DNA of 64,000 nucleotides from Carboxylicivirga agarovorans. Lineage in GTDB: Bacteria; Bacteroidota; Bacteroidia; Bacteroidales; Marinilabiliaceae. The position numbers were made by a program, and so were the translations under genes. Every line of letters begins with the position of its first letter. The first letter of the stretch is position 1. Of this stretch, positions 46,164 through 53,715 are shown in pieces. The stretch spans positions 13,813 through 77,812 of the forward strand of contig NZ_JBNGPA010000027.1 in assembly GCF_050589845.1 (NCBI RefSeq), in the 5' to 3' direction. Below the pieces are notes generated by a model. The model was not told the DNA's origin. It was given only the letters and a program-made list of their open reading frames with translations, and did no database searches.

Positions 46164-47267
46164 TTAATCATTAAAAACTAATAATGGCGTAGTTGAATGG
46201 AACAACATTTTTTTTGCCAGATTAGGGTTGATAATACGGCTAATCAAATTCCTCTTTCTTCGGGTAAATGAAAGTATATCTATTTGATTATCTCTTACGT
46301 ACCCTTCAATACCAACAAACAGATCTTCATGTTCAATCAAATCACACTTAACCAATTCCTCGTTATAGTTCTTTTTGATATGTTCTTTTAGGCCTGCCAT
46401 TCTAACTTCATCCCATTGCGAGTGTTCTTTAGAGCTGACATGGCCACATGTTACATTGATATCCAATGGCCTGATCAGCTTCTCTAACTTTTGAAGAGAA
46501 CGAAAATCTGCTTCCTGAAAGTCGGTGGCATAAAGCAGGTTCTTCATCCCGCCTAAACCTGAGTACTGGAAGTTCTCAGGAATCGCTAAAACAGGCACCC
46601 TGGCTGCTTCCATCACTTCTGCTGTCACACTACCAATCAGATCACTAGCTTTTCTGTCAGATCCCCTTGTCCCCATTATTATGACAATAGGGCGATAGAT
46701 TTTACTGTATTTGACGATTTCATCTTCAGCAATACCTTTGACCATCTCCATCTTCAATGAAACCGGCTTAGTTAACTGTTCATTCCTTTTGTTAAGGTAC
46801 GATTTCATCTCTTCCATACCTTCCCTGGCTTTTTCCTCTAATTCCATTACCATTTCCTCGGTATTTACCTCGTATGCAAAGGTATCAGAGAATGGCATAG
46901 TGCTGATTATAGGATTGAAATAGGTATGAAAAACTGTTAATTCAGCTTCATGTTCCTGGGCAATGTCCATAGCAAACTCTGCTGCCTTACGGGAATATTC
47001 GGAAAAATCAACCGGTAACAATATTCTTGGTGGAACATTTTCGGTTTCAACTGGCTCTAACTCCTCCTGCATCATACTTTCAAGCACACCCATAGCGCTT
47101 TCTAGATGATCCTCAGATATCCTTACCTTCACACCTGTTGAAATGGCTCCCTGAATCAGGTTGGTATTTTCAAGAAAACACTCAACCCCCTCCGCTTCAA
47201 GCATCGACTTAAGAATATGAGCTTTTTCGAAGGATAATACGACTAAAGTGATGATTTTTTCTGCCAT
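46164..47267 (-). CDS. DUF2007-type domain fused to two universal stress domains
   Basis: This 367-residue protein has an N-terminal domain of about 72 residues (LSFEKAHILKSMLEAEGVEC, GVKVRISEDHLESA) that looks like the DUF2007 'putative signal-transducing' family. Two UspA domains follow: the first starts at RILLPVDFSEYSRKAAEFA (about residue 83) and contains IIMGTRGSDRKASDLIGSVT. The second starts near NLLYATDFQEADFRSLQ (about 242) and is less conserved (its GxxG site is weak). Usp domains bind ATP or respond to stress. The DUF2007 fusion suggests a sensor input. It is 84 nt downstream of the RelA gene on the same strand. Confidence 0.85.
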   Translation of the reverse strand: MAEKIITLVVLSFEKAHILKSMLEAEGVECFLENTNLIQGAISTGVKVRISEDHLESAMGVLESMMQEELEPVETENVPPRILLPVDFSEYSRKAAEFAMDIAQEHEAELTVFHTYFNPIISTMPFSDTFAYEVNTEEMVMELEEKAREGMEEMKSYLNKRNEQLTKPVSLKMEMVKGIAEDEIVKYSKIYRPIVIIMGTRGSDRKASDLIGSVTAEVMEAARVPVLAIPENFQYSGLGGMKNLLYATDFQEADFRSLQKLEKLIRPLDINVTCGHVSSKEHSQWDEVRMAGLKEHIKKNYNEELVKCDLIEHEDLFVGIEGYVRDNQIDILSFTRRKRNLISRIINPNLAKKMLFHSTTPLLVFND

Positions 47268-47351
47268 AGCTGTAAAGTTTAGAAGTCAGACACGTTTTCA
47301 AAAAAAGTTAACTCAAAAACAAGAAAAAATCAACCTAAACAGCCTATTTAT

Positions 47352-49562
47352 TTATGCGCCAATCCTTGATACAGAATAGACTCCTTTTATATTTTTTATT
47401 TTCTTTATCAAAGTCGATAAACTATTCGTATTATCCACAAAAACTGTCACATTACCTTCAAATACGCCTTCATGCGAATCAATGGAAATCGACCTTATTT
47501 TCACTTTCATTTCCTTGGAAATAACCTGTGAAATATTGGTGACAATACCGATATCATCAACACCGGTAACTTTCAATGTGGCCTGATAGCTTGAGTCAGC
47601 TGCACTTGTCCATTGGGCTTTTACGATCCTGTAGCCAAACTTTGTATGCATATCAACCGCGTTAGGACAGTTTTTCCGATGGATTTTTATACCGCCCATT
47701 GATGCTACAAAACCGAATATTTCATCTCCAAATATGGGATTACAACACTTGGCAAGCTTATAATCAACATTAGTTAGGCTTTTGTCGATCATTAAAACAT
47801 CATCATCGGGTAATTCATCATTACCTGCAACAAACTTATCAGCACTACGCTCCTTTTCTGATTCAGAAATCTCTTCATCCTTTTTCTCAGATTGTACGAT
47901 ATAATCTTTGATACGGGCAAAATCAATTTTATCAATGGCAATGGCACGCATAAAGTCCTGCACCGTTTTAAAACCAAAAAACTTGACTAATTGATTAAGC
48001 AACTGATCAGTGAGCTCATATTTCCAGTTCTTTAGTCTTCTAACAAGCATTTCTCGACCGATCTCAGCTTCTTTGTACTCTATGTCACGCAGGGCTTGTT
48101 TTAATTTGGACTTGGCTTTTGATGTAACTACAATGTTTAGCCAGTCTTTTTTAGGCTCCTGATTATTAGAAGTCTGAATGTCTACATGATCGCCGTTTTT
48201 TAATTCATATTTTATAGGTACGTTCTTATTATTGACACGACCACCCAGACATTTCTTTCCTACCTCGGAGTGAATTTCAAAGGCAAAATCGAGAACGGTA
48301 GCCCCTTTTTTCAAACGTCGCAAATCACCTTTGGGGGTAAATACAAACACTTCCTCATCGTATAGATCCAGCTTAAAGTCATCAATAAAATCAACAGCAT
48401 TAAGTTCCGGATTTTCAAGTATTTCACGTACGTTAGCCAACCATTCATCCATGCCTTTCTCACCCTTATGGCCTTTGTATTTCCAGTGAGCAGCCAGGCC
48501 TTTTTCGGCCACTTCATTCATACGGTCGGTACGTATTTGAACTTCGACCCACTTCTGTTCAGGTCCAAGAACGGTGGTATGTAATGACTCATATCCATTT
48601 GATTTGGGAACAGAGATCCAGTCTCGTAAACGGCTTGGATTGGGTTGGTATTTGTCAGTCACAACTGAATATACCTGCCAGCATTCCGCCTTTTCCTTTT
48701 CCAGCTCACTATCCAGTATCACACGAATAGCAAACAGGTCGTAAACATTCTCAAACTCAGTATTCTGCTTTTTTATTTTATTATAGATGGAATGTATTGT
48801 TTTGGTTCGCCCTTTGATCTCAAATTTCAATCCTTGCTTTTGTAACTGACTTTCAAGCGGCTCAATAAACTCTTTAATGTATTTGTCACGAGCTTTCTTT
48901 GTTTCGTTTAACTTACGTGCTATGAAAGAATACATCTCCCGGTTGGTAAACTTCATGACCAAATCTTCCATTTCCGATTTGATGTTGTACAATCCTAATC
49001 GATGGGCCATTGGTGCATATAAATAACCGACTTCACCGCTTATTCTTTCCTGATCTTCCTTTTGATACAGCGCCAGGTTACGCATTGTGCGAAGTCTGTT
49101 GGCTATGATCAATAACACCACCCGAATATCTTCAGCAAAAGTCAGAAGTAACTTCCTGAAGTTTTCATTCCTGATCGAGGTGTTTTTGCTATATAATTCG
49201 CCCACTTTTACCAGACCACGGGTAATAACTCCTACCTGCTTCCCAAAATCCTTTTCGACCTTTTCTTCTGTAATAGTGCCTTCAAGTACTGAATCATAAA
49301 GTAAGGCACCAATTACAGCCACCCTGCTTAGTCCCAATTCATTAACCACAACAAGGGCTACCTCTAATGATTCTTTGATTTTTAACTCACCAGCCTCATT
49401 ACGAGCGATTGAACCATCACTTAATGCAGTAAGACTTAATGCCTTTCGAATCAAACCGATATCACCATCATCCATCAATGGTAAACTGGCTTTTAATAAC
49501 AGTCGATAAACATGTTGAACCTCTTTTCTTTCTATATTCGAAACAACATTATTTAATTCCAT
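47352..49562 (-). CDS. relA: RelA-type (p)ppGpp synthetase with degenerate hydrolase domain
   Basis: The ATG at 49562 (MELNNVVSNIE), after AAGGGGTGAGG, gives 736 residues; the upstream extension is rejected. The N-terminal HD-hydrolase domain has lost its metal ligands: the HD motif is YD (LLYDSV, residues 89-90), the HP motif is ES (KESLEVA), and DRLHNMR is NRLRTMR. The synthetase domain is intact (GRTKTIHSIYNKIKK, VYDLFAIRVI, SVPKSNGYESLHTTV, VEVQIRT, AAHWKYK). TGS (EVFVFTPKGDLRRL) and a C-terminal ACT domain (ATLKVTGVDDIGIV) follow. It should make but not degrade (p)ppGpp, so a separate Rel/SpoT hydrolase is expected elsewhere. Confidence 0.93.
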   Translation of the reverse strand: MELNNVVSNIERKEVQHVYRLLLKASLPLMDDGDIGLIRKALSLTALSDGSIARNEAGELKIKESLEVALVVVNELGLSRVAVIGALLYDSVLEGTITEEKVEKDFGKQVGVITRGLVKVGELYSKNTSIRNENFRKLLLTFAEDIRVVLLIIANRLRTMRNLALYQKEDQERISGEVGYLYAPMAHRLGLYNIKSEMEDLVMKFTNREMYSFIARKLNETKKARDKYIKEFIEPLESQLQKQGLKFEIKGRTKTIHSIYNKIKKQNTEFENVYDLFAIRVILDSELEKEKAECWQVYSVVTDKYQPNPSRLRDWISVPKSNGYESLHTTVLGPEQKWVEVQIRTDRMNEVAEKGLAAHWKYKGHKGEKGMDEWLANVREILENPELNAVDFIDDFKLDLYDEEVFVFTPKGDLRRLKKGATVLDFAFEIHSEVGKKCLGGRVNNKNVPIKYELKNGDHVDIQTSNNQEPKKDWLNIVVTSKAKSKLKQALRDIEYKEAEIGREMLVRRLKNWKYELTDQLLNQLVKFFGFKTVQDFMRAIAIDKIDFARIKDYIVQSEKKDEEISESEKERSADKFVAGNDELPDDDVLMIDKSLTNVDYKLAKCCNPIFGDEIFGFVASMGGIKIHRKNCPNAVDMHTKFGYRIVKAQWTSAADSSYQATLKVTGVDDIGIVTNISQVISKEMKVKIRSISIDSHEGVFEGNVTVFVDNTNSLSTLIKKIKNIKGVYSVSRIGA

Positions 49563-49846
49563 CCTCACCCCTTTTAAACTAATACGCTTTTTTACCAGAT
49601 ATAATATAGCATCATTTGAAATACACATACCGAAAAAGCAATATTTATTTCTAATTCTGCCAATAATGTGTGTAAAGTTATAACTTTATCAAAATATCTG
49701 ATAACAGATAGTTAGTGTAAGCATGTATGTAGTGACAATCTTTGGTTATTTTTCCATTAACTACCTGATTTGCTCCACTAAATAAATTGACATATTAACT
49801 TAGCTTTTGTACCTTATTAACTTTAATAACCGTAAATTATAAGGCC

Positions 49847-50134
49847 ATGAAGTATACTGGATTATTTTTAGGAGGTTTGTTGACCGGAGCAGCTCTGGGG
49901 GCCTCAATTGCGTTACTATATGCTCCTCAAAAAGGCAGCGAAACACGTGAGCAAGTAAAAGGAAAGCTTAAAGAAATGGAAGCTGAACTGCAACAGCTTA
50001 GAGAAAAAGTAAAAGTTAAAGGAGGAGAGCTTAAGGAAGAAATGAAGGTTAAGATGAATGATCTGGAAAAGAAGATCGAAAACCTCATTAAAGAATATAA
50101 GCAAAATCTTGAACCAACTCACGGAGCCAATTAA
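49847..50134 (+). CDS. YtxH-domain protein
   Basis: This 95-residue protein has one hydrophobic glycine-rich segment at the N-terminus (GLFLGGLLTGAALGASIALLY), then APQKGSETREQV, the YtxH signature. A Lys/Glu-rich coiled coil follows (about residues 40-90). YtxH proteins are stress-related small membrane-associated proteins of unknown mechanism. It leads a three-gene operon with a holin-like protein 73 nt downstream and a small hypothetical protein. Confidence 0.85.
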   Translation: MKYTGLFLGGLLTGAALGASIALLYAPQKGSETREQVKGKLKEMEAELQQLREKVKVKGGELKEEMKVKMNDLEKKIENLIKEYKQNLEPTHGAN

Positions 50135-50207
50135 TTTTGGTCTTAACGAACTTTTATAACCTGATATCCCGGAAATTTATTTTCGGGGTATTTTCTTAAC
50201 ACACATC

Positions 50208-50579
50208 ATGAAAGAAAAACTAAGTGAAGAAATTAATGAAGTTAAGGACGATTTTGAAGAATATGTAAATGCCCGTCTTGATTTAGCTAAACTTCATGCT
50301 GCAGAAAATCTTTCCCGCTTCTTCTCAGGGATGATCTTGAAAATTGGTCTGTTCTACCTGCTGTTTTTTGTATTGTTATTTTCATCTCTTGCAATAGCAT
50401 TTTGGTTAAATCACCTGTTTGATGGAAAAGGCATTGGCTTTTTTATCGTTGCCGGTTTTTATCTCATTTTGGCCTTAGTGTTTTTAGCATTAAGAAAATC
50501 TCTTATACAAAAACCTGTAATTCAATCTTTCATCCAATTATTCTTCCCTAAATACACTGACTACGATGAATTTAAGTAG
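50208..50579 (+). CDS. Phage holin superfamily III-like membrane protein
   Basis: This 123-residue protein starts with an amphipathic charged helix (EEINEVKDDFEEYVNARLDLAKL). Two hydrophobic helices follow (LKIGLFYLLFFVLLFSSLAIAF and GFFIVAGFYLILALVFLAL). This matches the chromosomal 'phage holin family' (superfamily III, PF07332) in a YtxH-linked setting. Despite the name there is no prophage here; such proteins are common in Bacteroidota and may act in envelope stress. It overlaps the next gene by 14 nt. Confidence 0.8.
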   Translation: MKEKLSEEINEVKDDFEEYVNARLDLAKLHAAENLSRFFSGMILKIGLFYLLFFVLLFSSLAIAFWLNHLFDGKGIGFFIVAGFYLILALVFLALRKSLIQKPVIQSFIQLFFPKYTDYDEFK

Positions 50580-50850
50580 AAACTCTTATAACCATATTAA
50601 ATCCTTTGAAGATTTTGAAAATGAGAAAATGAAACTTTATTTTCAGATCAAACTATCTGAGAAAAAACTCGAATTGCGTTACATTGAGTTAGTTTCTTTT
50701 TTAAACCCCATGCGTTTTGTCCCTTTTTTGGTTAACAGCTGGTTGACTCCAATAGCGCTAACATTAAAAAACCTCATAATCGGTTTCTTCACTAAAAGTG
50801 ACGCCAACTGCAATAATACAAAGGATGACGGAGAAGAAAAAAATACTTAG
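50566..50850 (+). CDS. Small membrane-associated hypothetical protein
   Basis: This 94-residue protein begins inside the end of the holin-like gene (14-nt overlap), so it is surely translated from the same message. It has a charged helical first half (SFEDFENEKMKLYFQIKLSE) and one hydrophobic stretch (FVPFLVNSWLTPIALTLKN). It ends with a polar tail rich in Asn, Asp and Lys. I recognise no family. Position suggests a role with the YtxH and holin-like proteins in the envelope. Confidence 0.7.
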   Translation: MNLSRNSYNHIKSFEDFENEKMKLYFQIKLSEKKLELRYIELVSFLNPMRFVPFLVNSWLTPIALTLKNLIIGFFTKSDANCNNTKDDGEEKNT

Positions 50851-50898
50851 CCGGCAGAAATTAAGATAAAATGTTTTTCTTTTTAATGTTATTATCAT

Positions 50899-50906
50899 TA
50901 CTTTTG
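50899..50906 (+). promoter_or_regulatory. -7 promoter element for rplS
   Basis: TACTTTTG followed by CAGCC is an exact TAnnTTTG match of the strong ribosomal-protein type. It leaves an 84-nt leader before the ATG, long enough for regulation, but I cannot model a clear structure in it. Confidence 0.7.
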
Positions 50907-50990
50907 CAGCCTGTTTGCGTAACCTCTTATTGAACAAGGGAGTCAGGTAATGTTGCGTGAATAAAGTTTAATCCAATAAAAAATTCCGAA

Positions 50991-51338
50991 ATGGATTTAA
51001 TTAAAGTAGCCGAAGCCGCTTTTGAAGGCGGAGTTGAAATGCCTGAGTTCGGTCCTGGTGATAACATCGCAGTATCGTACAAAATTAAAGAGGGTAACAA
51101 AGAACGTGTTCAGGTATTTAAAGGCGTTGTTATCCAAATTAAAGGACAGGGAAACAACAAACGTTTTACTGTTAGAAAAATCTCTAACAACGTTGGTGTT
51201 GAGCGTATCTTCCCTTTTAACTCTCCATTCATTGAAAAAGTTGAGTTATTACGTCAGGGTAAAGTTCGTCGTGCTAAGTTGTATTACTTACGCGGTCTTA
51301 CTGGTAAAAAAGCTCGTATCAAAGAGAAAAGAAGCTAA
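50991..51338 (+). CDS. rplS: Ribosomal protein L19
   Basis: This 115-residue protein of the large subunit lies at the interface with the small subunit. The family signature is clear: FGPGDNIAVSYKIKEGNKER, VFKGVVIQIKGQGNNKRFTV (split here), VGVERIFPFNSPFIEKVE and RRAKLYYLRGLTGKKARIKE. It is monocistronic with a strong promoter, an 84-nt leader and a strong terminator. It is apart from rpsP-rimM-trmD; trmD is 31 kb away in this window. Confidence 0.98.
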   Translation: MDLIKVAEAAFEGGVEMPEFGPGDNIAVSYKIKEGNKERVQVFKGVVIQIKGQGNNKRFTVRKISNNVGVERIFPFNSPFIEKVELLRQGKVRRAKLYYLRGLTGKKARIKEKRS

Positions 51339-51357
51339 ACCATTATATAATGGTATT

Positions 51358-51388
51358 AAAAAGCCCGGATGTAAATCCGGGCTTTTTT
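51358..51388. terminator. Bidirectional terminator after rplS
   Basis: AAAAAGCCCGGAT / ATCCGGGCTTTTTT stem with A and T runs. It ends rplS (+) and the convergent glycosyltransferase gene (-). Confidence 0.9.
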
Positions 51389-51389
51389 A

Positions 51390-53576
51390 TTATTCAGAAA
51401 GTATCATCTCAAAATAAACATCATGAATCGTAAAGTGAGACAGCCAATAGGCACAGGTACTTGAAGTAGTAATTAAAGGATTTACACTCCTGCCACTGTA
51501 CGAATAATAACATCCGCCCGATGCGATATCATACAAACTCTTTCCGATAGAATTATCACCCAGGTACCAATTATGCACTGAATTGGCCAGTGCTAAATAC
51601 CGTTCACTCCTGGTGATCTCAAACATCTTGGCATAAACCTCTGTCATATAGTAAGCCTCTCCAGCATATGAAGTGTTTGCTACACCACTATCATCCCTAC
51701 CCTTTTGTCTGCCAATTATTTTTGGACTATATCGTGAATCGGTAAATATATAACGCTCAACAAAGCGCAAACCCCTCTTTGCAATTGAAAGCAATTCGTC
51801 GTTATGCAAAAGCTCATAAGCATTTAACAGGGCCAGCAAAGTAAGCCCCACATGTTCAGAAACCTCGTCTTCGTGCCAATGCCAGTTCTGCATAGTATCC
51901 GATGGGAATAAATCAGAAATCTGATAGGTCCATTTTTTCATTAACTCAATCAGTTCCTGGTTGCTCTGCTCTGTTTTCAGCACCTCTGCTATTCCAATCA
52001 GGGCTGCTGCTTTTGCTTTAGTATTTATAAATTGAACTTCTTTCAGCAATTGCAGGATCATTTCATAAGCAACATCCTTTATTCCGGCATCATCAATTGT
52101 TGAATACACCGCACCTAATGTCCATATGGCATAACCCAGATCGTATTCGCAAACCTCTTCCTGTGGTTCCAGGCGATAATTGAGTGATGATGCCCATTTG
52201 CCATTTGCCATTCTGAACAACCTTATAAAGCCCAGGCACTTTCTTATTAATTCAATATTTTCATCCTCATGGATCAGGCCATTCGCCTTCATCAAAACAT
52301 GCAAAGCCATGGCATTGGATAATAGCTTATAGCCGGAAGTATAATCAGGAATTCCATATTTTGAATCGCAGACGAAGCCTGAGTTATGATAAAGCTCCAT
52401 CAGTTGATTTAAATTAACATCAGGTAAAACTACAGGTGGAAATGCAGAAACCAGGTTATTCTTCTTTTCTTGAAGAGGAATGCCTGCCATAAGCTCTTTG
52501 ATCTTTTTTACACCCACGATCCATGAATTCTGAGCTCCGTACAAAAACGCATTTTCACGATACATTTTCGTTTCTCTCTGGTTCCTCAGCATATTTGTGA
52601 GTTCTGTTGTCAATTCACTTATGGAACGAAACGCAAAAAAGCTTCCTTTCTTATCTTCCAGCAATTCCTTGGCAAACCACGTTGGACTTGATACAACTGC
52701 GGCACCACTTGATACCGCGGTTGATAGAAACGCATCTTCCAGAACCCGTTCTCTAAGCTCCCCAGCTACAAAGACATCAGCTGCATTCAAAACATACTCC
52801 AAATCGCCTTCAACATGCTTAAAATCTATAAATTTCAGGCAGTTAACAACGCCTCTTTGAACAGCCAGTCGCTTAAGTGTTTTCCTGTATTCTGAATTAA
52901 CACGATTGTCAGGACTCGTATCTATAATGATCAGTCCTGTACCCTCGTATTTTTTTTGAATTGCAGCTGTGGCATTAATTAATGTTTCAAAACCACTAGT
53001 CGAACACATGGGTCCGCAGGCCATTATATATTTTTGATATTCTACACCCAATAGTTGCTTCAACCTGTCAGTTGATATTGGATCAAAAACCGACACCCCA
53101 TAATCTGTCAGGTGTATTATATCCCTGTTCACTTTGTAGTAATGTTCCAGAAACTCAATTGCCAGGTGACTAAAAACCATCACCTTGTCGGATCTTTTCG
53201 CCAAATAGCTGATAATTGCTTTTTCCCTGCTCTTAGGTTCGTTACTTACTGCATGAAAAATTGACAACAATGGAACCTGTATGCGGGCCGCCAATGTTAA
53301 AATATAATCACCATTACGTCCGCCATAGGCCTCAGGGTGATGCTGTAAAATACATGCATCATATCGAGTATTAATTATTTCAGCAGCTTTCTGATAATCT
53401 TCTAACTGAAAGCGGTTAAATGAATATTTTCCATCACCAAATCTGTCTCCAAAGGTTAACAGATCAGTATTTTCACCTTCTTCAGCAAATTCCTGTAAAC
53501 AGGACTTTAAATTATTAGAATACCTTGATACCTGAGGCAATTCTTGTAGATCCGGTGCAAGTATTAATATTTTCAT
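51390..53576 (-). CDS. GT4-type glycosyltransferase fused to an alpha-helical barrel domain
   Basis: From the ATG at 53576 (MKILILAPDLQELP), preceded by AAAGGG, the 728-residue protein has two parts. Residues 1-370 form a GT-B glycosyltransferase of the GT4 type (ILQHHPEAYGG, CGPMCSTSGFETLI, FIDFKHVEGDLEYVLNAADVF, VLEDAFLSTAVSSGAAVV); the usual EPFG-type Glu appears as LEDA. Residues about 400-728 are helical hairpins with conserved Trp, Gly and His (NWHWHEDEVSEHVGLTLL, NTSYAGEAYYMTEVYAKM). They resemble an (alpha/alpha)6 barrel as in several glycoside hydrolases or epimerases. The fusion suggests coupled glycan transfer and processing; the sugar is unknown. Confidence 0.75.
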   Translation of the reverse strand: MKILILAPDLQELPQVSRYSNNLKSCLQEFAEEGENTDLLTFGDRFGDGKYSFNRFQLEDYQKAAEIINTRYDACILQHHPEAYGGRNGDYILTLAARIQVPLLSIFHAVSNEPKSREKAIISYLAKRSDKVMVFSHLAIEFLEHYYKVNRDIIHLTDYGVSVFDPISTDRLKQLLGVEYQKYIMACGPMCSTSGFETLINATAAIQKKYEGTGLIIIDTSPDNRVNSEYRKTLKRLAVQRGVVNCLKFIDFKHVEGDLEYVLNAADVFVAGELRERVLEDAFLSTAVSSGAAVVSSPTWFAKELLEDKKGSFFAFRSISELTTELTNMLRNQRETKMYRENAFLYGAQNSWIVGVKKIKELMAGIPLQEKKNNLVSAFPPVVLPDVNLNQLMELYHNSGFVCDSKYGIPDYTSGYKLLSNAMALHVLMKANGLIHEDENIELIRKCLGFIRLFRMANGKWASSLNYRLEPQEEVCEYDLGYAIWTLGAVYSTIDDAGIKDVAYEMILQLLKEVQFINTKAKAAALIGIAEVLKTEQSNQELIELMKKWTYQISDLFPSDTMQNWHWHEDEVSEHVGLTLLALLNAYELLHNDELLSIAKRGLRFVERYIFTDSRYSPKIIGRQKGRDDSGVANTSYAGEAYYMTEVYAKMFEITRSERYLALANSVHNWYLGDNSIGKSLYDIASGGCYYSYSGRSVNPLITTSSTCAYWLSHFTIHDVYFEMILSE

Positions 53577-53715
53577 CCCTTTGTAATTTTCAATTGCGTA
53601 TTTCAAGCAATAAGCGCAATACTTCTAAATAAACAGTTATTGTTTGAAATAGAAAATTGATTCCACCAACGTATTAAATTCGTTTGTAAATGGACAAATC
53701 GGTTTGGTTCCTTTT

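Noticed and set aside
50208..50579. Prophage holin
   Set aside because: No lysin, capsid, terminase or other phage gene is nearby; the gene lies in a chromosomal YtxH operon.
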